A stretch of DNA of 64,000 bases from Komagataeibacter sp. FNDCF1 (lineage in GTDB: Bacteria > Pseudomonadota > Alphaproteobacteria > Acetobacterales > Acetobacteraceae), in the NCBI RefSeq assembly GCF_021295335.1, contig NZ_JAIWOT010000001.1, forward strand, positions 3,185,501 through 3,249,500. The letters are read 5' to 3'. Positions 42,000-55,455 of the stretch are shown piece after piece. Positions within the stretch are counted from its first letter, which is position 1; every line of letters begins with the position of its first letter. The notes below the pieces were generated by a model, which was not told the DNA's origin, made no database searches, and saw only the letters and a program-made list of their open reading frames with translations. Both the position numbers and the translations under genes were made by a program.

Positions 42000-43294
42000 C
42001 GTGCTGATCCCTTGTCACCTTTGCCAGCCTGGTTCGGAATGACCAGGCCGCTCACGCGTGATCCGGGGTTGTCGGTCAGTGTCGCGATATCGGTATGCAT
42101 GTTCACGATGGCCGATGTGCCGCTGACCTGGTTTTCCCCACGGGTGATATGCACGTTGCCCACCAGTCGGGCAATGCCCGTATCGGGTACATACACGCCC
42201 CGGTCCCCTGTCACGGTCTCGGTGCGGGTACGGATCACGATATGGCCAAAGGCATCCACATGGTCGATCGTGCCGGCACCGGGGGCGGGCCGGTCATCCG
42301 CTGTGTCGACCGGCGTATCCTTCTTCCCGTCGGGGTGGGTGTCATTCCATTCGCGTCGTGGGTGGCTGCGCTGGTCCTTTGGCCTGTCGTAGCCGACCAG
42401 CACGTCGGCACGGATCTGCCGTCCGTCACTGGTGGTCATGGTCGCGTTGCCGCGGGCGACGGACATGTGTTCGTGCGAATGGTATTCCAGCACGTCGCGC
42501 GCGGTCAGGATATCCTGCGGCGTCGTCATCTTCAGGTGCTGGCCGGTCATGACCAGGATCGCCTGATCCACGTCATATACCGCACGGTCACCCCATGCCT
42601 GATCGTTCATGTTGAAGGAATGGACGTGACCCAGCGCTTCCAGGCGGTAGACCTCGCTGGCGCCGCCGGGACCGCTGTCGCCGCCGGACCCGTTGCCGGA
42701 CGGGCCGGCCGTGCCGGGGCCGCCGGGCGCGCCGGCGGGTGTCGGGCTATCCGGTGTGGGCAGATCCTGTGGCAGCGTGTCGGACCCGGTGGCAAGGCTT
42801 GTATCCACATCCGGGTCAGCAGGCACGGAAGCCGCGGGTGCAGTGGGTGGCTGGACCGTGGAAGCGGGGGCAGGGGCGTCATCCACGATATGGGGCCGAC
42901 GCGTTTCAAGCGGGGGCGCGACCCCCATATGGTCGGCCAGCGGGGCACTGGCGCCAGGTGGCTGCGCGATGGGCTGCCCGGCGGTGGTGGTCGCGCCCGT
43001 TGTTCCCTTTGACCCTGCGGGCGCTGCCGCCTTCTTGCGGTAGAAGGCGATCAGCCGGTCCGCGCGTACGGTCACGTCGCCCCGGATGGCCTGGGCGCGG
43101 TCATAGGCGGTTACGGTCTGGGCGTTCTGGTCCCAGTCGAAGCCACCGGCGGCCGTCACGTTGATCTGCTGGCCGTGCGACATGTCCAGCCCCTGCGCCA
43201 TGGCGGGTGCCGCCACCGCCGGCCCCAGCAGGACGCCACCCAGCGACAGGGTGGACAGGGCGACCCGCGACCGGGCGGAGGGTGCGCGTGCCAT
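41996..43294 (-). CDS. lptA: LptA/OstA-family LPS transport protein with large Pro/Gly-rich insertion
   Basis: A 432-residue periplasmic protein expected to form the bridge that carries LPS from LptC to LptD. A signal peptide (1-34, ending AMAQ) is followed by the first part of the OstA beta-taco (about 42-86, including RGDVTVRADRLIAFYRKK). About 125 residues of Pro/Ala/Gly/Thr-rich low-complexity sequence follow (about 89-213). The OstA pattern then resumes (VYRLEALGHVHSF, YDVDQAILVMTG, ARGNATMTT, GNVHITRGENQVSG). E. coli LptA has 185 residues. A second charged loop lies at about 303-342. The neighbours lptB, lptC and kdsD support the assignment. Confidence 0.88.
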   Translation of the reverse strand: MARAPSARSRVALSTLSLGGVLLGPAVAAPAMAQGLDMSHGQQINVTAAGGFDWDQNAQTVTAYDRAQAIRGDVTVRADRLIAFYRKKAAAPAGSKGTTGATTTAGQPIAQPPGASAPLADHMGVAPPLETRRPHIVDDAPAPASTVQPPTAPAASVPADPDVDTSLATGSDTLPQDLPTPDSPTPAGAPGGPGTAGPSGNGSGGDSGPGGASEVYRLEALGHVHSFNMNDQAWGDRAVYDVDQAILVMTGQHLKMTTPQDILTARDVLEYHSHEHMSVARGNATMTTSDGRQIRADVLVGYDRPKDQRSHPRREWNDTHPDGKKDTPVDTADDRPAPGAGTIDHVDAFGHIVIRTRTETVTGDRGVYVPDTGIARLVGNVHITRGENQVSGTSAIVNMHTDIATLTDNPGSRVSGLVIPNQAGKGDKGSAR

Positions 43295-44031
43295 CAGTTC
43301 GCCCTTTCCGCTGCGTTGAGGATCATGCGGCCGGGGCCACGGAACAGCATGATGCCACCATGGATGTCCAGCATGCCGCCCTGCACGTCCATCACGCCCA
43401 TGGGGCCTTCGCCATGGATCCAGCTGTCGGTTACGATGATGTTGTGACGCATGTCGATATCGGCGGTAGGGGTGAGCATCAGGGTTCCGTCATTGCGATA
43501 GAGCGTGACCTCGTGCGTCAGGTCCAGCATCTGGGCATGCTGGATATAGACGCCTTCATTGGCGGTCACGTACAGCCAGTTTCCGTTATCCATCAGGGTA
43601 TCGGCGGCGGCGTTGGTCAGGTCAATGCGTTCGGACGAGACCTGCCGCGCCTCATCGGCGGTAATCATGTAGGGGCGGCCATGTTCATCCAGCCCGCGAT
43701 AGGTCGGGTTGAGCATGCTGCCGCTTTTCACGCGCACATGGCTCATCTGCGCCATGGTGCCGGTATGCATGATCACGGCGCGCTCGACCGCGGGCCACGC
43801 GGCAATGGAACCAAGCAGGATGAGCGCCAGCAGCGGCAGCATCCACTTGGCCGAACGCATGATGGTCTGCCGGCGCGCAAGGTCTGCGGCATTGGGCAGC
43901 AGCCGCGTGCGGGTGGACAGGTCAAATATGCTGCGGCGGCGCTCCGCATCGTCGGCGTTGCCGAGATAGTCCTCACGCTCTATGCGGTCGGGAGCACTCC
44001 CGCCGTCCGTATCGTCGGGTCGATCCGTCAT
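43294..44031 (-). CDS. lptC: LPS export protein LptC
   Basis: A 245-residue bitopic inner-membrane protein. The first 65 residues are cytoplasmic and charged, longer than in E. coli. One transmembrane helix follows (about 62-82, WMLPLLALILLGSIAAWPAV). The periplasmic OstA-like domain contains LNPTYRGLDEHGRPYMITADEARQ, and later strands such as EVTLYRNDGTLML. It receives LPS from LptBFG and passes it to LptA. It overlaps lptA by one base and kdsD by four, indicating translational coupling. Confidence 0.9.
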   Translation of the reverse strand: MTDRPDDTDGGSAPDRIEREDYLGNADDAERRRSIFDLSTRTRLLPNAADLARRQTIMRSAKWMLPLLALILLGSIAAWPAVERAVIMHTGTMAQMSHVRVKSGSMLNPTYRGLDEHGRPYMITADEARQVSSERIDLTNAAADTLMDNGNWLYVTANEGVYIQHAQMLDLTHEVTLYRNDGTLMLTPTADIDMRHNIIVTDSWIHGEGPMGVMDVQGGMLDIHGGIMLFRGPGRMILNAAERAN

Positions 44032-45083
44032 GCAATGCCAGCACGCAGCAGGTCGTGCAGATGGACGATGCCGACAGGCTGGTCCGTGTCATCCAGCACG
44101 AAAATGCTGGAAATGGGGCGCGGGCGGTCATTCATGATCCGCAGTGCTTCCGCCGCCAGCACGTCCGGCCCCAGGGTCTGCGGGCGGGTGTTCATGATAT
44201 CGGCGGCATGGGTGTGATCAAGGTCCAGGTCCAGCGCCAGGCGCAGGTCGCGGTCGGTGATCAGCCCGACCAGATGGTTGTTCGCATCCACCACGCCCAT
44301 GCAGCCAAAAGCCTTGCGTGTCATTTCCATGATGACCTGCCGCAGCGGCATGTCCGGCGCGCCAAGCGGCATGCTGGAGCCAAGGTGCATGAGTTCGCGC
44401 ACCTTGCGCAGCTGCGTACCCAGCCGCCCGCCGGGATGGAAGATGCCGAAATCGCTGGCGCTGAACCCGCGGCGCTGCAGCAGCACGATGGCCAGCGCAT
44501 CGCCCAGCGCCAGCTGCATGGTGGAACTGGTGGTGGGGGCCAGACCGTTGGGGCAGGCTTCCGGCGCGCGGGGCAGCAGCAGCACGATATCCGCCGTGCG
44601 GGCCAGCGTGGAATCGGCGCATGATGTCATGGCGATGAGTAGCATGCCGAAGCGCCGGGCATGGGAAATGAGATCGGCCATCTCCGATGTCTCGCCCGAA
44701 TTGGAGATGGCGAGTACCGCATCCCCCTTCTGCAGCATGCCCAGATCCCCGTGCGAGGCCTCGGCGGGATGGACAAAGATGGCCGGCGTACCGGTGGAGG
44801 CAAGGGTGGCCTGTATCTTGCGCCCGATATGCCCCGACTTGCCAATGCCGGTCACGACCACGCGCATGTTGTCCGTCAGGATGCGTTCGATGGCCTGGAT
44901 GAAGGCCTGCCCCAGCCCGCCCCCGCCGGGCGTGGGGGGCGCGTCCAGTGCCGTGATCATGGCGTGCAGGCCCGCGGATTCGGTGCGCAGCACATTGCAG
45001 GCATCAAGCAGGATGCGCGCCTGTGGCGTGCGCGTGCTTTCGCCGGAGGCAGAGGTGGGGAAGGGGGAAAGGCTGCTGTTCAT
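44028..45083 (-). CDS. kdsD: Arabinose-5-phosphate isomerase
   Basis: A 351-residue enzyme converting ribulose 5-phosphate to arabinose 5-phosphate for Kdo, the inner-core LPS sugar. The SIS domain (about 55-210) includes VVVTGIGKSGHIGRKIQATLASTGT, HGDLGMLQKGD and ISNSGETSEM. Two CBS domains (about 230-345) have KAFGCMGVVDANNHLVGLITDRDLR and ISSIFVLDDTDQPVGIVHLHDLL. The ATG at 45083 gives family length; the frame continues upstream without conserved sequence. It heads the kdsD-lptC-lptA-lptB run. Confidence 0.95.
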   Translation of the reverse strand: MNSSLSPFPTSASGESTRTPQARILLDACNVLRTESAGLHAMITALDAPPTPGGGGLGQAFIQAIERILTDNMRVVVTGIGKSGHIGRKIQATLASTGTPAIFVHPAEASHGDLGMLQKGDAVLAISNSGETSEMADLISHARRFGMLLIAMTSCADSTLARTADIVLLLPRAPEACPNGLAPTTSSTMQLALGDALAIVLLQRRGFSASDFGIFHPGGRLGTQLRKVRELMHLGSSMPLGAPDMPLRQVIMEMTRKAFGCMGVVDANNHLVGLITDRDLRLALDLDLDHTHAADIMNTRPQTLGPDVLAAEALRIMNDRPRPISSIFVLDDTDQPVGIVHLHDLLRAGIA

Positions 45084-45132
45084 GCCCGATCTGTGTTGTT
45101 GCGACAGGCTGCCGGTTAAACCGGGAGCGGTG

Positions 45133-45780
45133 TCAGGCGGCCCGGTGCGCGAAGATGTCCGGGTCCTGATAGCCCAGTATATCAAGCCGTGCACGCGCAG
45201 GCATGAAATCAAAGCAGGCCTGCGCCAGCGCGCGCCGGCCTTCGCGGTGCAGCAGGGCTTCCAGCCTTTCCCACAGCGCATGCAGGTAAAGCACATCGGA
45301 GGCGGCGTAGCATAGCTGTTCACGCGTAAGGTCCGGCGCCCCCCAGTCCGAACTCTGCTGCTGCTTGCTCAGTTCCACCCCCAGCAGTTCACGGCACAGA
45401 TTGGCCAGCCCATGGCGGTCGGTATAGGTGCGGACCAGCTTGGAGGCGATCTTGGTGCAGATGGAGGGTGCGACCGTAACGCCGAACGTGTGCTGGAGGA
45501 TCGCCACGTCAAAGCGGGCGAAATGCATGAGCTTGGTTACATGGCCATCAGTCAGTACGCGGATCAGGTTGGGGTAGTCCGCCGCCGTTGCACCGGCCTT
45601 GACCTGCACCAGGTGGGCCTGCCCGTCCCCTGCCGAAAGCTGGACCAGGCACAGCCGGTCACGGTGGGGGTTGAGGCCCATCGTTTCCGTATCGACAGCC
45701 ACCATGCCGCCAAAGGTTACATCGGCGGGCAGGTCGCCGCGATGGAAATGGATGGCATCGGGTGCAGGGCTTGCAGCCAT
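45133..45780 (-). CDS. rnd: Short ribonuclease D-like 3'-5' exonuclease
   Basis: A 215-residue DEDDy exonuclease. The motifs are VAVDTETMGL (Exo I), MHFARFDVAIL (Exo II) and CYAASDVLYLHALW (Exo III, Tyr-x3-Asp). The HRDC domains of full-length RNase D (about 375 residues in E. coli) are missing, as in the short alphaproteobacterial form that processes stable RNA 3' ends. The gene stands directly beside a tRNA gene and shares its direction. It is 49 bases upstream of kdsD. Confidence 0.92.
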   Translation of the reverse strand: MAASPAPDAIHFHRGDLPADVTFGGMVAVDTETMGLNPHRDRLCLVQLSAGDGQAHLVQVKAGATAADYPNLIRVLTDGHVTKLMHFARFDVAILQHTFGVTVAPSICTKIASKLVRTYTDRHGLANLCRELLGVELSKQQQSSDWGAPDLTREQLCYAASDVLYLHALWERLEALLHREGRRALAQACFDFMPARARLDILGYQDPDIFAHRAA

Positions 45781-45952
45781 GTTGAAAACGCTCCGTCACG
45801 CTATTGCCCTCACGGTGGCAGGTCTGGAAGGCAACCGCAAGGAAGGCCGCCCGTTGTATCGCGGGCCCCATCGGTGCGGGGCCGTGCAGGCGGACCTGCG
45901 CGTGAAGGATATGTTCGTGGGCGGTTTACACCAATTCGGGCCGGGAAACAGA

Positions 45953-45992
45953 CAAAAAGATAACGGGGCAGACCTGACGGGCTGCCCTTACC
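45953..45992 (-). terminator. Terminator of tRNA-Leu
   Basis: Read on the minus strand, an interrupted stem (GGTAA-GGGCAG-CC with GG-CTGCCC-TTATC) closes a GTCA loop and is followed by five T residues. It lies 40 bases after the tRNA 3' end. Confidence 0.65.
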
Positions 45993-46032
45993 AACCCCGA
46001 TGGGGTGTATTATCCTGTTTTTCACTAAATAA

Positions 46033-46119
46033 TGGTGCCCAGAAGAAGACTCGAACTTCCACGACCTTGCGGCCACAGGTACCTGAAACCTGCGCGTCTA
46101 CCAATTCCGCCATCTGGGC
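46033..46119 (-). tRNA. tRNA-Leu (anticodon CAG)
   Basis: This 87-nt gene folds into a full cloverleaf. The acceptor stem GCCCAGA pairs with TCTGGGC, followed by A and an encoded CCA. The D-arm has AATTGGTAGA, and a five-pair anticodon stem CAGGT/ACCTG holds the loop TTCAGGT (anticodon at 46083-46085). The long variable arm expected for leucine tRNA contains GGCCGCAAGGTC. The T-arm is GAAG-TTCGAGT-CTTC. Confidence 0.97.
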
Positions 46120-46161
46120 TCAGAGGCTCCCCAGCGGAGGCCGCCGGGGTGGTGTGAGCGG

Positions 46162-46190
46162 TGTTTAGTCCGGCGGCCGGGTACGGTCAA
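46162..46190 (-). promoter_or_regulatory. Putative promoter of tRNA-Leu
   Basis: On the minus strand TTGACC (46190-46185) and TAAACA (46167-46162) are separated by 17 bases, about 43 bases upstream of the mature tRNA 5' end. The spacing is ideal and the -10 is weak. Confidence 0.5.
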
Positions 46191-46363
46191 CAGGCTAAAT
46201 GCATTTTTTTGAAATCAGGTGCATTTTTTCTTCCGTCGCCTGCGCAGGATGCCCGGTGGCGTGACAGAATGGACTGTGACGCCACCCGGACACGTGCGAA
46301 AAATGGCAGGTGAGATCGGATATGGCAGGCGGCGCAGTCACGCGCCACAGACAGGAGCGGTTC

Positions 46364-47257
46364 ATGACACGCAGGGTGGCAACGGTTTTTGGCGGATCGG
46401 GATTCGTGGGGCAGTCCATTGTCGGGCGGCTGGCGCGGGCGGGATACGTGGTGCGCGTGGCCGGGCGCAGCGCAGGCATGGCCCCGGCGCTGCGCATGCA
46501 GGGCGAAGTGGGGCAGGTCGTGCCCGTTGTCGCCTCCATCACGGACGAGGCCGCCTGCGTCGCGGCGCTGGAGGGGAGTGATCTTGCCATCAACCTTGTG
46601 GGCATCCTTTCGCCGCGCGGGCGCGTAACCTTCGAGGCGATCCATGTCGAGGGGGCGGGGCGTGTCGCCCGGCTGGCCGCCGCCGCCGGGGTGGAGCGGC
46701 TGATCCATGTCTCGGCGCTGGGGGCTGCAATCGACAGTCCCTCCGCCTACGCACGCAGCAAGGCGGAGGGAGAATGCGCCGTCGCCCGCGCCATGCCGCA
46801 GGCGGTGATCATCCGGCCCTCGCTCATATTCGGGGTGGACGGGCCGTTTCCCGCCATGTTTGCGCGCATGGCGCGGTTCATGCCGGTCGTGCCGGTATTC
46901 GGCGCGGCTACCCGGTTCCAGCCGGTCTGGGTGGGTGATGTGGCCGAGGGCATGCTGCGTATCGCAACGGGGGAACACATGGCGGGTGCCGTGTTCGAAT
47001 TCGGCGGGCCGAAAATCATGACCATGCGCCAGATCGTGGCATGGTCGGCGCGGTGGGCGGGCCATCCGCGTCCGCTGTTCGAGGTGCCGCGCTGGCTGGC
47101 CAGTGCGCAGGCCAGCGTGCTCGAGCACCTGCCCGGCAAGGTGCTGACACGCGACCAGGTCCGGCTGCTTTATGTCGACAATGTCGTGGCCCCCGGCGCG
47201 CGCACGATCGAAATGCTGGGCATCACGCCCGCCCCGATGGACCTGATCCTGGGCTGA
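46364..47257 (+). CDS. NDUFA9-like NAD(P)-binding protein (atypical short-chain dehydrogenase)
   Basis: A 297-residue Rossmann-fold protein of the atypical SDR class related to mitochondrial complex I subunit NDUFA9. The N-terminal motif VFGGSGFVGQSIVGRLARAG binds the dinucleotide. LAINLVGILSPRGRVTFEAIHVEGAGRVA and RPSLIFGVDGPFPAMFARM are family-type segments, and the C-terminal half is hydrophobic-amphipathic. The family is also related to ubiquinone-biosynthesis-type proteins, so a complex I role is by homology only. AGGAG is placed six bases before the ATG at 46364. Confidence 0.88.
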   Translation: MTRRVATVFGGSGFVGQSIVGRLARAGYVVRVAGRSAGMAPALRMQGEVGQVVPVVASITDEAACVAALEGSDLAINLVGILSPRGRVTFEAIHVEGAGRVARLAAAAGVERLIHVSALGAAIDSPSAYARSKAEGECAVARAMPQAVIIRPSLIFGVDGPFPAMFARMARFMPVVPVFGAATRFQPVWVGDVAEGMLRIATGEHMAGAVFEFGGPKIMTMRQIVAWSARWAGHPRPLFEVPRWLASAQASVLEHLPGKVLTRDQVRLLYVDNVVAPGARTIEMLGITPAPMDLILG

Positions 47258-47411
47258 GGCAGGAAAACTGGGGGAATTTGCCGTTTTCTTCCATTAAGGT
47301 CAGTACTGCTGTCTTTTCTTTGCGTGTGGGGTTGCGTAGGTCTGTCCCTCGCCACGGGGGTGCAGGTGCCGCCATGGCATCCTTATCCATCCGCACACCG
47401 GGGGCAGACCG

Positions 47412-48866
47412 ATGGCCGAGCGCATGCTGAAATTCGTCTCTGTGGCGCAGGAGCAGCCGGACAAGCGGCCTGCCGGGGCGCGCAGCAGGGATTTCAATGA
47501 AATCTATGAGGAATTCGTGCCCGCCCGGGCCGAAGCACAGTCCTCGCGCTGCTCGCAGTGTGGCGTGCCGTTCTGCTCGGTGCACTGCCCGCTGGGCAAC
47601 AACATCCCCGACTGGCTGATGATGACGGCGGCGGGCCGGATGGAGGAAGCGTACGAACTTTCGTCCGCCACCAATACCTTCCCCGAAATCTGTGGCCGCA
47701 TCTGCCCGCAGGACCGCCTGTGCGAAGGTAACTGCGTGATCGAGGACGGGTTCGAGAGCGTCACCATCGGCGCGGTCGAGCGCTACATTACCGATACCGC
47801 CTTTGATAACGGCTGGGTCAGGCCGGTGAAGCCGGTGGCCGAGCGTGACGAAAGTGTTGCCATCATCGGTGCCGGTCCCGGCGGGCTGGCCGCCGCGGTG
47901 CAGCTGCGCGAGCAGGGGTACCAGGTCCATGTATATGACCGTTACGACCGCATTGGCGGCCTGATGATGTATGGCATCCCCGGCTTCAAGCTGGAAAAGG
48001 ACATTGTCCTGCGCCGCCACAAACTGCTGGTGGAATCCGGCGTGCAGTTCCATCTGGGCAAGGGTATTGGCGATGCGGATGGCGCGGACAGCATTGCATT
48101 CTCCACCCTGCGCGCGCGCCATGATGGCGTGCTGATTGCAACGGGTGTGTACAAGTCGCGTGATATCGGTGGTCCCGGCGCCGGCCTGAATGGTATCGTG
48201 CGCGCGCTGGATTACCTGACGGCGTCCAACCGCGTCTCGCTGGGTGACAGGGTCGCGGAATATGACAGTGGCGAACTGAATGCCGCGGGCAGGTCGGTCG
48301 TTGTGATCGGCGGTGGCGATACGGCCATGGACTGCGTGCGCACCGCCATCCGCCAGGGTGCGAAGTCGGTCAGGTGCCTGTACCGCCGCGACCGCGCCAA
48401 CATGCCCGGCTCCGTGCGTGAAGTGAAGAATGCCGAGGAAGAGGGCGTCGAGTTCGTGTGGCTCGCGGCCCCGCAGGCGTTCGAGGGCGAAGGCCACGTG
48501 AGCGGCGTGCGCGCAACCCGCATGAAGCTGGGCCTGCCCGATGCATCGGGCCGCCAGTCCGTCGAGCCGGTGGAAGGCAGCGCCTTTACGCTGGAAGCCG
48601 ACATGGTGGTCAAGGCGCTGGGCTTCGACCCCGAACCGCTGCCCACGCTGTGGGGCCAGCCGGAACTGGAGGTCTCGCGCTGGGGCACGCTCATGATCGA
48701 CCGCCACACGTTCATGACCAGCCTGCCCGGCGTGTTCGCGGCGGGTGACATCGTGCGTGGGGCCAGCCTGGTGGTGTGGGCCATCCGCGATGGGCGGGAT
48801 GCGGCAGCGCAGATGCATGCATGGCTAGAGGAATTGACGGCCGCACAGGCCGAGGTGGCGGAGTAA
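47412..48866 (+). CDS. gltD: Glutamate synthase (NADPH) small subunit
   Basis: A 484-residue FAD and iron-sulfur protein passing NADPH electrons to the large subunit. The N-terminal [4Fe-4S] region has SRCSQCGVPFCSVHCPLGNNIP and FPEICGRICPQDRLCEGNC. FAD binds at IIGAGPGGLAAA, and NADPH binds at VVIGGGDTAMDCV. A C-terminal GVFAAGDIVRGASLVVWAIRDG closes the FAD site. gltB follows two bases later, so the order is gltD-gltB. Confidence 0.97.
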   Translation: MAERMLKFVSVAQEQPDKRPAGARSRDFNEIYEEFVPARAEAQSSRCSQCGVPFCSVHCPLGNNIPDWLMMTAAGRMEEAYELSSATNTFPEICGRICPQDRLCEGNCVIEDGFESVTIGAVERYITDTAFDNGWVRPVKPVAERDESVAIIGAGPGGLAAAVQLREQGYQVHVYDRYDRIGGLMMYGIPGFKLEKDIVLRRHKLLVESGVQFHLGKGIGDADGADSIAFSTLRARHDGVLIATGVYKSRDIGGPGAGLNGIVRALDYLTASNRVSLGDRVAEYDSGELNAAGRSVVVIGGGDTAMDCVRTAIRQGAKSVRCLYRRDRANMPGSVREVKNAEEEGVEFVWLAAPQAFEGEGHVSGVRATRMKLGLPDASGRQSVEPVEGSAFTLEADMVVKALGFDPEPLPTLWGQPELEVSRWGTLMIDRHTFMTSLPGVFAAGDIVRGASLVVWAIRDGRDAAAQMHAWLEELTAAQAEVAE

Positions 48867-48868
48867 GC

Positions 48869-53401
<4,533 letters not shown>

Positions 53402-53434
53402 GGACCGGACGGCTTTTTTCAGTCAGGAAGCGGC

Positions 53435-53465
53435 AGGGGAGCCGGGCAGCGATGCCCGGCTCCCT
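53435..53465 (+). terminator. Strong hairpin after gltB
   Basis: GGGAGCCGGGCA pairs perfectly with TGCCCGGCTCCC around a GCGA loop, 35-65 bases after the gltB stop. There is no T-run, so it may be a processing or stabilising hairpin or an atypical terminator. Confidence 0.55.
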
Positions 53466-53600
53466 GTGTATGCGGGGCAGAATATCGGCTGGCGGGGTCG
53501 CACAGGCTTGCGGGACGCATTAGGCTTGACCACATGGGAATCGCGGGGCTGGCGCATGGGTGCCGGGCCTGTCGTGATGTGATGGTTGGTGGTCGATTCT

Positions 53601-55454
53601 ATGTCCAGAGCGTATTTTTCCGCTTCCGTGTCCGGTGTGCCCGGTCCCTCCCCCGTGCGGGAGGAAACGGGCCAGCCATCCGGTGCCACGCCAGGCCTGT
53701 CGGGGCTGCCGCGATGGGACCTGTCGGATCTGTATGCAGGCCCCGATGCACCGGAACTTGTGACCGACCTGGACCAGGCGGATGCGGATTCGCAGGCTTT
53801 CGCCAGCACATGGAAGGGGCGCCTGGCCAGCGTGCCCGGTGCCGAACTGGCGCAGGCCATTGCCGAATACCAGCGTATTGATGAAGTGCTGGGCCGGGCA
53901 GGGTCCTATGCCCAGCTCCTGTTCGCGGCCAATACGTCGGATTCGGACGTTGCGCGTTTCGCCCAGTCGGTCAATGAGCGGCTGACGGCCATTTCCACCC
54001 ATCTCCTGTTCTTCACGCTCGAACTCAACCGCATTCCCGATGAGGGGCTGGCGGCGCAGATGAGTGACCCGGCGCTGGCGCACTGGGCACCCTTCCTGCG
54101 CGACCTGCGTGTCTTCCGCCCCTATCAGCTCCCTGATGAGGTGGAGGCGGTGCTGCATGAAAAATCGGTTACCGGTGCTGCCGCCTGGAACCGCCTGTTT
54201 GATGAGACGATGGCCAGCCTGCGCGTGCGCGTGGGGGGCGAGAGTGTGACGCTGGGCAACGCGCTCGATACCATGTCCAGCCCCGACCGCGGTGTGCGGG
54301 CGAATGCCGCGCGCGCCATTGGTGATGAACTGGGCCGGAATGTGAAGCTGTTCTCGCTCATCACCAACACGCTGGCCAAGGACAAGGCGATAACCGACGG
54401 GCTGCGGCATTACCCGCGCCCCACATCGGCCCGCAACTGCGCCAACATGGTCGAGGACGAGGTGGTCGACGCGCTGGTACTGGCCGTGACCGAGGCCTAT
54501 CCCCGCCTGTCACACCGCTATTATGCGCTCAAGGCTAAGTGGCTGGGGCTGGAAAAGCTGGAATACTGGGACCGTAACGCACCCTTGACCACACAGGATG
54601 AACCGCTGATCCCGTGGGCGGATGCAACGAGGCAGGTCATGGCCGCCTATGAAGGTTTCGACCCGCGCATGGGCATGGTGGCGAAGCAGTTCTTCGACCA
54701 TGCCTGGATTGATGCGCCCCCGGTGCCGGGCAAGGCATCGGGTGCGTTCGCCCACCCCACCGTGCCGTCGGCCCATCCCTACCTGCTGCTCAACTACCGT
54801 GGCCGCACGCGTGATGTGATGACGCTGGCGCATGAACTCGGCCATGGCGTGCATCAGGTTCTGGCGGGCAAGCAGGGTTATCTCATGTCCAGCACGCCGC
54901 TGACGCTGGCCGAGACCGCCAGCGTATTTGGCGAGATGCTGACCTTCCGCGCGCTGCTCGATGCCCAGACCGACCCCGCGCGCCGCAGGCTGATGCTGGC
55001 GGCGAAGGTGGAGGACATGCTCAACACCGTGGTGCGGCAGATCGCCTTCTACCGTTTCGAGATGCTGGTGCATGAGGAACGCCGCAAGGGCGAACTGCTG
55101 CCCGCGCGCATTGGCGAGATCTGGCGCCAGACCCAGGCCGAAAGCCTGGGCCCCGCCTTCAACTTCACGCCAGATTATGATGTTTACTGGACCTACGTCC
55201 CGCATTTCATCCATTCCCCGTTCTATGTATATGCCTATGCCTTTGGCGATTGTCTGGTAAACGCGCTATACGGGGTCTTCCGCTCCGGGCATCCGGGGTT
55301 TCAGGACAAGTATCTCGACATGCTCGGTGCTGGCGGGACCAAAAGGCACCGTGAACTGCTCGCCCCCTTCGGGCTGGATGCGGCGGATCCCGGTTTCTGG
55401 CAGAAGGGGCTGGATGTGATCGCCGGATTTATTGATGAACTGGAGCGTGTCTGA
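53601..55454 (+). CDS. pepF: M3-family oligoendopeptidase
   Basis: A 617-residue zinc peptidase of the oligoendopeptidase F type, cleaving short cytoplasmic peptides. The HEXXH motif is HELGH at residues 411-415 (in MTLAHELGHGVHQVLAGKQG), with the third zinc ligand in LTLAETASVFGEML about 28 residues later. The N-terminal part (PRWDLSDLYAG) matches the family opening. The frame also allows GTG starts at 53586 and 53589; the ATG at 53601 is chosen, without a clear Shine-Dalgarno. ubiB-like follows in one base. Confidence 0.92.
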   Translation: MSRAYFSASVSGVPGPSPVREETGQPSGATPGLSGLPRWDLSDLYAGPDAPELVTDLDQADADSQAFASTWKGRLASVPGAELAQAIAEYQRIDEVLGRAGSYAQLLFAANTSDSDVARFAQSVNERLTAISTHLLFFTLELNRIPDEGLAAQMSDPALAHWAPFLRDLRVFRPYQLPDEVEAVLHEKSVTGAAAWNRLFDETMASLRVRVGGESVTLGNALDTMSSPDRGVRANAARAIGDELGRNVKLFSLITNTLAKDKAITDGLRHYPRPTSARNCANMVEDEVVDALVLAVTEAYPRLSHRYYALKAKWLGLEKLEYWDRNAPLTTQDEPLIPWADATRQVMAAYEGFDPRMGMVAKQFFDHAWIDAPPVPGKASGAFAHPTVPSAHPYLLLNYRGRTRDVMTLAHELGHGVHQVLAGKQGYLMSSTPLTLAETASVFGEMLTFRALLDAQTDPARRRLMLAAKVEDMLNTVVRQIAFYRFEMLVHEERRKGELLPARIGEIWRQTQAESLGPAFNFTPDYDVYWTYVPHFIHSPFYVYAYAFGDCLVNALYGVFRSGHPGFQDKYLDMLGAGGTKRHRELLAPFGLDAADPGFWQKGLDVIAGFIDELERV

Positions 55455-55455
55455 C

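Noticed and set aside
46033-46119. tRNA-Leu as an integration site of a mobile element
   Set aside because: There is no integrase, no duplicated tRNA 3' end and no change of gene type on either side; neighbours are rnd and an NDUFA9-like gene.
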